DNA from: Methanosarcinales archaeon
GTDB taxonomy: Archaea; Halobacteriota; Syntropharchaeia; Alkanophagales; Methanospirareceae
Assembly: GCA_003661125.1 (NCBI GenBank)
Contig: QMVO01000080.1
Coordinates: forward strand, 1 to 7,353
Length of the DNA stretch: 7,353 nt
Direction: 5' to 3'
Positions 1 through 4,416 of this stretch are shown in pieces (within the stretch, counting starts at the first letter, position 1; each line of letters starts with the position of its first letter). The position numbers and the translations under genes were made by a program. Under the pieces are notes generated by a model. That model was not told the origin of the DNA. It searched no databases and was given only the letters and a program-made list of their open reading frames with translations.

Positions 1-266
1 CTTTTAGAGCTTTCAAGGAGAAGCTTGGTGAATTCCTGTCGTTCTTTCAGTTTGAAAGGTGCGAGATTCAAGTTGAGTTTGACCGGTGTCGCTTCTCCTA
101 ATTCCAACGCGGGTAATTTTAGAGCCACTGAACTCGCCGGTCGTGAAGATCGAGCGAGTTTAGCCGGTTTTTCCTTACCAAAGAAGACCGGCCATAGATA
201 GAAGATGAACACGAAAGCCCATATCCCTGCCGCGATCGCGATGAGAATCAGCGTTCTCTTTTTCAT
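1..266 (-). CDS. PilP/GspC-like inner-membrane protein, N-terminal part (runs off the left edge)
   Basis: A reading frame open from an ATG at 266 to the window edge encodes the first 88 residues, beginning MKKRTLILIAIAAG. Its ATG overlaps the stop of the preceding PilO-like gene in an ATGA arrangement, so translational coupling is likely. One membrane segment (about residues 5-29) follows two to three basic residues, giving an N-in topology. After it comes a Lys/Pro/Ala/Ser-rich linker (about 33-55) and the start of a region rich in charged and Leu residues. No lipobox Cys is seen, so it is not a classical PilP lipoprotein; a membrane-anchored linker protein resembles GspC or a PilP equivalent that contacts the secretin. 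The assignment rests mainly on gene order after PilM, PilN and PilO. The C-terminal domain that would decide the family is outside the window. Confidence 0.6.
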   Translation of the reverse strand, partial: MKKRTLILIAIAAGIWAFVFIFYLWPVFFGKEKPAKLARSSRPASSVALKLPALELGEATPVKLNLNLAPFKLKERQEFTKLLLESSK

Positions 267-715
267 GGCACCACCAGCTTGGAGTACCGCAGTTGAAGTT
301 TCACCGCGAAGTTGGTATCTGCAAAACCAAACGGCGTTAATAGCGAGTTGGTTAGCTTCAGCTCTTCCAGTTTGTACCTTCGATTGTTCACCATATCTGA
401 AACAATCTTCATGAGAAGAGGATCATCATTCTTGAATTCCCACGATATTTCTCCTTCCTCGTGTGTTATCCCAGAGTATTCCAGCTCTCGATAATTCTTA
501 ATGAAGTCGTTGAGTTTCGCAAATTCTCCCTTCAAACGCTCGTTTTCCGCGGCTATTTTTTGAAGTTCTGTAGCCACCAACTTGAATTCCCTCAGGGCGC
601 GCCATTGCGTGAGAGCTTTTGGAACGAAGCCAAAACCTATGATAACTCCCATAGCTGCCAAGGAAACGATGATTCCAACGGTGCGTGGAACGAGAACTTT
701 ATGAAAAGACTTCAC
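263..715 (-). CDS. PilO-like alignment-subcomplex protein
   Basis: The chosen start is a GTG at 715, giving 150 residues beginning MKSFHKVLVP. An AGAGGTGA ribosome binding site lies 8 nt before it. The frame is open further upstream, but that part overlaps the PilN-like gene on the same strand and is not needed. There is a single membrane helix at about residues 12-32. A heptad-rich coiled coil follows (about 38-78, with the ENERLKGEF stretch), then a small mixed alpha/beta C-terminal region. PilO and GspM proteins have this plan (short cytoplasmic tail, helix, coiled coil, ferredoxin-like domain) and pair with PilN in the periplasm. The protein is short for the family, usually near 200 residues. 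It overlaps the preceding gene region by 0 nt with this start and the following gene by 4 nt. Primary sequence in this family is poorly conserved, so the call relies on architecture and position. Confidence 0.7.
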   Translation of the reverse strand: MKSFHKVLVPRTVGIIVSLAAMGVIIGFGFVPKALTQWRALREFKLVATELQKIAAENERLKGEFAKLNDFIKNYRELEYSGITHEEGEISWEFKNDDPLLMKIVSDMVNNRRYKLEELKLTNSLLTPFGFADTNFAVKLQLRYSKLVVP

Positions 716-723
716 CGTCTTCC

Positions 724-731
724 TCACCTCT
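724..731 (-). promoter_or_regulatory. Ribosome binding site deciding the PilO-like start
   Basis: On the minus strand the sequence AGAGGTGA ends with the TGA stop of the PilN-like gene and lies 8 nt before the GTG at 715. A second GTG at 727 lies inside the Shine-Dalgarno sequence itself and would give four more residues; the spacing argues for the GTG at 715. Overlap of the ribosome binding site with the upstream stop codon suggests re-initiation or coupling. Confidence 0.7.
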
Positions 732-1302
732 TTAGAGAAACAGAAAGTTCTATCACCTTGAGTCGCCCGAGCGAATACTGATAATACGCGTTTCTCGTGA
801 GAATCATCTTGTGCTTTGCAGCGAGTACCTGCAACAAACGTTCCGCCATAGGTTGGGTTTCCGTTATCTCCCACAAAGAGAGGGTTAGTTCTGTTGGGGA
901 ATAAACCAGTGATTTTAGAACGTATCTCTCCCCGTTGAACTTCTCACCGAATTCGCTCAGTAAGGTGAAATAATCGTGTTCAACCATCTCAGTATTCAGA
1001 AAATTCTTCGCGTTGGTGAGTTGCTTTTGGAGTTTTTGGTTTTCACGTTTTAGTTGATCACTTCTCGATTTTACGCGTTCGAGAGTCTTTGAAACATCCC
1101 CCGAAATATTAACGCCCAGCTTCGCGATCACCGGAAATTCCCTCTTCACGATGGACGACTGGGTCAGGTAAAGGTACGTTGAAAAGAGGTAATTCAAAGA
1201 AAGTCCCGCGATCACCAAAGAACCCAACAGTATCAAAAATGTCTGAAGTTTCAGCTTTCTAACCTTGTGCTGGTACAAGTTGACCTTTAACGAGGTCTTC
1301 AC
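724..1302 (-). CDS. PilN-like alignment-subcomplex protein
   Basis: This encodes 192 residues from a GTG at 1302. The N-terminus, KVNLYQHKVRKLK, resembles the conserved PilN cytoplasmic tail (family form INLLP...) that docks into the groove of PilM. An in-frame TGA lies just upstream and the next start would remove the KVNL motif, so the GTG is accepted although its Shine-Dalgarno (GAGAGGGG) sits unusually close. A membrane helix spans about residues 20-43. A strongly charged coiled coil follows at about 68-103, then a C-terminal alpha/beta region (about 105-192) matching the ferredoxin-like fold expected of PilN/GspL periplasmic domains. It overlaps the end of the PilM-like gene by 44 nt, which is long even for this compact operon. 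Its partners would be PilM in the cytoplasm and PilO in the membrane. Confidence 0.75.
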   Translation of the reverse strand: MKTSLKVNLYQHKVRKLKLQTFLILLGSLVIAGLSLNYLFSTYLYLTQSSIVKREFPVIAKLGVNISGDVSKTLERVKSRSDQLKRENQKLQKQLTNAKNFLNTEMVEHDYFTLLSEFGEKFNGERYVLKSLVYSPTELTLSLWEITETQPMAERLLQVLAAKHKMILTRNAYYQYSLGRLKVIELSVSLKR

Positions 1303-2290
1303 CCCCTCTCAATACCAAGGGAAGTGCTCCCATATCCGGTTTCGTACGTTGCAAGACGGAGGGAGCTACTTCAATGGACACGTCTGGAAATGGGAAAGAT
1401 TCTGTAATCTTGAGCGCTTCTACCAAAACGTTGCTGCAATTTGGAGACGGTGAGACCACGTAGGCTACCGGTATGAGATCACTCACACGCCCCGAAGGTA
1501 ACTCAGGAGTGGAGCCTACCAAATAACTCACGTGCCTGGCGAGATTGTATGGGAACATACCTGAGAATACGTCTTGAATGACCGAAGGGTCGAGTTTACC
1601 CGAACGGATTTCTTCAAGTGCTGTCCATTCGTCAGTACCCAAAACGTCTGCCAGCGCTCCAAGTGCGTTTGCCAGGTTATCTTCCAAGGAAACGTAGACA
1701 TTGAGAAGCTTTGTATCGTGAAAGAGGCAGAGCGCTGTGTAGTCAATGTCAAGCACCATCACAAAGCAAGAAGGTGATGCGGAAGCCCAGTCCACTGTGT
1801 GTAACCATTTTATCGGTGCTACCTCTAAAACATCTGGCTCCGGGAAACCCGCCGATGTTAGGAAAGATACGTGATTGGCGATAGTGGTAACCTTGGCAAT
1901 AACGACCACGATGGAATTCACGTCTCCAGATGGTATGACGCTGAGTACCTGGGCTGTGAAAGAAGAAGGATCAATCCCGATTTCCGTGGCGATGTGAAGC
2001 TTCAATGCTCCCTTTTCTTTTCCCACAGTGGATTCGAAAACCAGCCTTGGCATGGTTATCCTGCGAAACACGATCTCTTCAGCAGGGAGTTCTCCTATCA
2101 CGTAATCTTCAGGGTCTGGCCGTATACTCGAACACACTTCGATGAAAGGGTGCTGGTCTTCAGGGTTTTCTCTCTTGGATTCAGCGTGCGCTACAGTAAA
2201 GAGACGCTTCTTTTTGATCTCGCCTCGAATTCCCGAGACCACCAAGCTGTTTTGTGTCACCGCGACTACGAACTGTCTGAAGAGTGCCAT
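1259..2290 (-). CDS. PilM/GspL-like cytoplasmic protein with degenerate actin-like nucleotide site
   Basis: This encodes 343 residues from an ATG at 2290, with AGGAG 6-7 nt upstream. It has no membrane segment. The segment IGELPAEEIVFRRITMPRL (about 65-83) matches the PilM pattern of a conserved R-x-(L/I)-x-(L/M)-P strand. SAGFPEPDVLEVAPIKWLHT (about 146-165) matches the AG-L-x-P-x-x-(L/V)-D element. PilM normally opens with a DIG-type phosphate-binding loop and has a second DIG near residue 180. Here the opening is FVVAVTQNSLVV and the second is LDIDYTALCLF (180-190), so both glycine-rich loops are altered. Such loss is known in GspL cytoplasmic domains, which keep the fold without ATP binding. 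The role is probably to link the cytoplasmic motor to the PilN tail. The position right before a PilN-like gene supports the assignment; loss of nucleotide binding is inferred. Confidence 0.75.
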   Translation of the reverse strand: MALFRQFVVAVTQNSLVVSGIRGEIKKKRLFTVAHAESKRENPEDQHPFIEVCSSIRPDPEDYVIGELPAEEIVFRRITMPRLVFESTVGKEKGALKLHIATEIGIDPSSFTAQVLSVIPSGDVNSIVVVIAKVTTIANHVSFLTSAGFPEPDVLEVAPIKWLHTVDWASASPSCFVMVLDIDYTALCLFHDTKLLNVYVSLEDNLANALGALADVLGTDEWTALEEIRSGKLDPSVIQDVFSGMFPYNLARHVSYLVGSTPELPSGRVSDLIPVAYVVSPSPNCSNVLVEALKITESFPFPDVSIEVAPSVLQRTKPDMGALPLVLRGGEDLVKGQLVPAQG

Positions 2291-2291
2291 T

Positions 2292-2666
2292 CTAATCTCC
2301 TCTCTTCACTACACCCGTCACGGGTAAGACCACAAACGTCCTATCACCAACCTTCAGCGTGCCACCCAACGAGCAGAAACCATCGTTGAAGTTCAGCTTC
2401 CTTCCACTTGACAAAAACGACAGATCATCCATCGGTACCACGTGCCTTTGATCGATCCAAAGCCCCTCAGGTATCACTGCCCTCTGTAAGCTGTGCGTTT
2501 TTACAGTATATCTTGAAACTGTCTGTGAACGGTCTACCGCGGCTACCACCACGACCTCATCCATAAGGGATTCTATGGCATCGACCATTCCAAAGAGAGG
2601 GAGAATACAGGTTAGACAGAGAACAGTGATGACCAAGGAGAAAATGAACTCGATTAGGGTACTCAA
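2292..2666 (-). CDS. Small pseudopilin-like membrane protein without leader peptide
   Basis: This encodes 124 residues from a TTG at 2666, whose first base overlaps the TGA of pilC (TTGA). The start is well supported: CAGGTGA lies 7 nt upstream, and no ATG or GTG is seen nearby in the frame before it. The protein begins MSTLIEFIFSLVITV, followed by hydrophobic residues to about 27. STLIE aligns with positions 1-5 of mature type IV pilins (FTLIE), including the conserved Glu5. However, the usual basic leader ending in Gly is absent, as translation starts one residue before. The remainder (about 45-124) is predicted to be beta-rich and ends in charged residues. It may be a minor pseudopilin, or a membrane protein that only resembles one. 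Cys17, Cys20 and Cys98 are present. The location between pilC and the pilM-like gene suggests a structural role in the same machine. Function is not established by the sequence. Confidence 0.7.
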   Translation of the reverse strand: MSTLIEFIFSLVITVLCLTCILPLFGMVDAIESLMDEVVVVAAVDRSQTVSRYTVKTHSLQRAVIPEGLWIDQRHVVPMDDLSFLSSGRKLNFNDGFCSLGGTLKVGDRTFVVLPVTGVVKRGD

Positions 2667-3868
2667 CCACCAATCACCTGCTGCAAGCTGAAGATCGCTG
2701 TGTACATAGTATAAGCTAAGAAGGCGATGAATCCGCCTATCATGACGATCATCATCGGCTCCACCAAAGACACGACTTTTTTGATGCCCACCCTCACACG
2801 ATCTTCATAAAATCCGGCTACCTTGTGCATCACCTCACCTATTCGTCCCGTTTCCTCACCTGTTTCTATCATGCTTATCACCAATTGTGGGAACACCCCC
2901 TGTTTCGCGAGTGAGTTGCTGACGCTGTCTCCTCCCCTAATATCTTCGATGGCGTTGACAACAGCTTTTTCCAGTTTCGGACTTTCGGAGACTTCCGCAG
3001 CCATGTGAAGAGCGTCTTCTAACCCCACACCGCTTTCGATCAGTGTAGCAAAGGTTTTGCAGAATCTTTCTATGGCCATGTCATTCCGCAGAACCTTTAT
3101 TGGGGGTATCAATGTCCCAAGGGAATCTTTGACTGTGGCACCCGCTCGAGTCTTCATGAATATCTTGTATCCGATGTAAGCTGCCAGCACGAGGGGAATA
3201 AGAAGAGGCCATCGAGCTTTTATGAATCCATTGAGACCCATAAGAATGTTAATGACCCCTGTTTTCGGAACGGTACCGAATGCGGATATCAAGTTAGGAA
3301 GAATGAATATGGTGATAACCAACACCAAGACCACAGCGAAGAGGAGGATGAATTTGGGATACGACATGGCAGACTTCACTTCGTTTTGAAGCGCCAGAGC
3401 ACTTTCGTAAAAGGAAGCGATCCTTTGAAGTGTCTCATCGAGCACGCCTCCAGATTCGCCAGCACTCACCATGTTTATGAAGAGAGGATCGAAAACCTTC
3501 TGTTCTTCAAAGGAATCGGCCAAACTCTTCCCCTGCTCGAGAGAAATCACGACATTCCGTATGTATCTTCTGAACCTCTTCGAGAAAACAGGCTGCTCCG
3601 ACAGTATCACCAATGCATCGCGCACGCGTACGCCCGCCCCCACCATCGTTGCGAGTTGCCTCGAAAACGCAGCGAGTTCAGCTGTTGAAAGTGTGAAAAA
3701 ACGTCCAAGATCGAGGAGAAAACCCGTGCTTTTTCTTTCTTCTATATCTATAACGGTGAGACCCTGCCCTGTGAGTGTCCGCACTGCTTCAAGACTGGTA
3801 GGAGCGCTGATTTTCCCGCTTACACGCTTACCCTTTCTGTCGATGGCACTGTACTTGAAGACTGCCAT
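2663..3868 (-). CDS. pilC: Type IV pilus / type II secretion inner-membrane platform protein (PilC/GspF family)
   Basis: This encodes 401 residues from an ATG at 3868, with AGGGGGG 5 nt upstream. The frame is open for 38 more codons, but that part contains the promoter -10, and the family N-terminus (MAVFKYSAIDRKGKRVSG) begins here. Two T2SSF repeats are visible. Repeat 1 (about 60-185) carries the SAGESGGVLDETL signature at 135-147 and repeat 2 (about 262-385) carries MIETGEETGRIGEVM at 333-347. Membrane segments lie near 173-192, 220-237 and 370-393. Length and order are standard for the family. PilC/GspF sits in the inner membrane above the hexameric motor ATPase and couples its rotation to subunit insertion or removal. 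It is the first gene of the operon and its TGA overlaps the next start. Whether the machine is a pilus or a secretion/competence pseudopilus cannot be told from this window. Confidence 0.95.
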   Translation of the reverse strand: MAVFKYSAIDRKGKRVSGKISAPTSLEAVRTLTGQGLTVIDIEERKSTGFLLDLGRFFTLSTAELAAFSRQLATMVGAGVRVRDALVILSEQPVFSKRFRRYIRNVVISLEQGKSLADSFEEQKVFDPLFINMVSAGESGGVLDETLQRIASFYESALALQNEVKSAMSYPKFILLFAVVLVLVITIFILPNLISAFGTVPKTGVINILMGLNGFIKARWPLLIPLVLAAYIGYKIFMKTRAGATVKDSLGTLIPPIKVLRNDMAIERFCKTFATLIESGVGLEDALHMAAEVSESPKLEKAVVNAIEDIRGGDSVSNSLAKQGVFPQLVISMIETGEETGRIGEVMHKVAGFYEDRVRVGIKKVVSLVEPMMIVMIGGFIAFLAYTMYTAIFSLQQVIGG

Positions 3869-3873
3869 GAAAT

Positions 3874-3898
3874 CCCCCCTGATGTGAAAATTATAACA
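3874..3898 (-). promoter_or_regulatory. Extended -10 promoter and short leader of the pil operon
   Basis: On the minus strand TGTTATAAT (3898-3890) is a consensus extended -10. No convincing -35 lies 16-18 nt upstream, which is normal for extended -10 promoters. The expected transcription start is near 3883, leaving only about 15 nt before the pilC ATG, almost filled by the AGGGGGG ribosome binding site at 3880-3874. A promoter here separates the pil genes from the copper unit upstream. Confidence 0.65.
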
Positions 3899-4040
3899 CC
3901 AATGGAAGAAACGGATACGCAGTGTTGTACGTGATCTGGCGTGGTGCTGAAAGGCTCGATTGGCGAGTGATTCTTCACGCAATATGCCGCGGCTGAAAAA
4001 CTCCTCAATAGCGGGTGTTCCTTGCGACTTTCCGCCGGGA

Positions 4041-4066
4041 AAATTAACCCCTCTAAGGATGGGGGT
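4041..4066 (-). terminator. Possible weak intrinsic terminator after the copper operon
   Basis: Transcribed from the minus strand, ACCCC (4066-4062) pairs with GGGGT (4051-4047) around a loop of about 10 nt. It is followed by TAATTTT, a broken U tract. It lies 13 nt past the frameshift-corrected stop of the AhpD-like gene and well before the pil promoter, which is the expected place. The stem is short and the U tract imperfect. The rest of the 210-nt gap between this gene and pilC holds the promoter and nothing else recognised. Confidence 0.45.
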
Positions 4067-4078
4067 GAATCACAAGGT

Positions 4079-4416
4079 TCAGCAACATCCTCTGTCTTTT
4101 TCGTGTTCTTTCTTCCGTATCTTCCACGTTTTCAGTGCCCATTGTTCTCCTACGCATCCAGCGAAGGCAACTCTCACTTCCAGTACTTCTTTGAACTCGG
4201 CTTTCGTTACCCGAGGTCGTGGACCTTTTCAACGTGGGGCTTCAGACAAGGGTCACATTTATCCGCTGCTACCATGCACAGAGCCATCGAAGCTTTGTAC
4301 TTGGCGGGTATCGTGCCGTCCGAGTAGGCTTTCTGTCTCATTCTGACTAAAGCACGGTCACCTCTGGGGGAGTTTTTCTCCAGCTGCTGAAGTTGTCTGA
4401 TTCTGACATCTTTCAC
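4079..4416 (-). pseudogene. AhpD/carboxymuconolactone decarboxylase-like protein, interrupted by a -1 frameshift
   Basis: The first frame (GTG at 4416 to TAA at 4209-4207) gives 69 residues ending in CMVAADKCDPCLKPHVEKVH-DLG. This holds the CxxCxxxH redox motif (Cys54, Cys57, His61) of AhpD-like alkylhydroperoxidases. Stepping back one base at the GGG codon (4212-4210) opens a second frame of 43 residues, VTKAEFKEVLEVRVAFAGCV and onwards, to a TGA at 4081-4079. That segment is the expected family continuation (a helix starting Thr-x-x-Glu-(F/I)-x-Glu-(V/A)). Joined, the protein would have 112 residues, the usual family size, ending in a Cys-Cys pair. One missing G in a G run explains the break; a true mutation or a base-calling error are both possible. 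The start is also uncertain: the well-spaced ATG at 4409 after AAGGAGG is out of frame. Its overlap with the CopA stop suggests a thiol-redox role tied to copper stress (inference). Confidence 0.75.

Noticed and set aside
716..874. Longer form of the PilO-like protein starting at 874
   Set aside because: The extra 53 residues lie over the end of the PilN-like gene on the same strand, lack hydrophobic or family features, and the GTG at 715 has a well-spaced ribosome binding site.
3869..3982. 38-residue N-terminal extension of PilC
   Set aside because: It contains the TGTTATAAT promoter element, has no family similarity, and the internal ATG has a strong ribosome binding site and the standard PilC N-terminus.
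3900..4040. Riboswitch in the pilC upstream region (considered because of GGAAAGTCGCAAGG and CAGCCGCGGC segments)
   Set aside because: The conserved cores of cyclic-di-GMP, SAM, TPP, cobalamin and other classes do not align, no stable nested pairing was found, and the likely promoter lies downstream of this stretch.
4207..4212. Programmed -1 frameshifting in the AhpD-like gene
   Set aside because: There is no slippery heptamer: slipping back at GGG would pair the tRNA with CGG, and no clear downstream structure was seen. A missing G is simpler.
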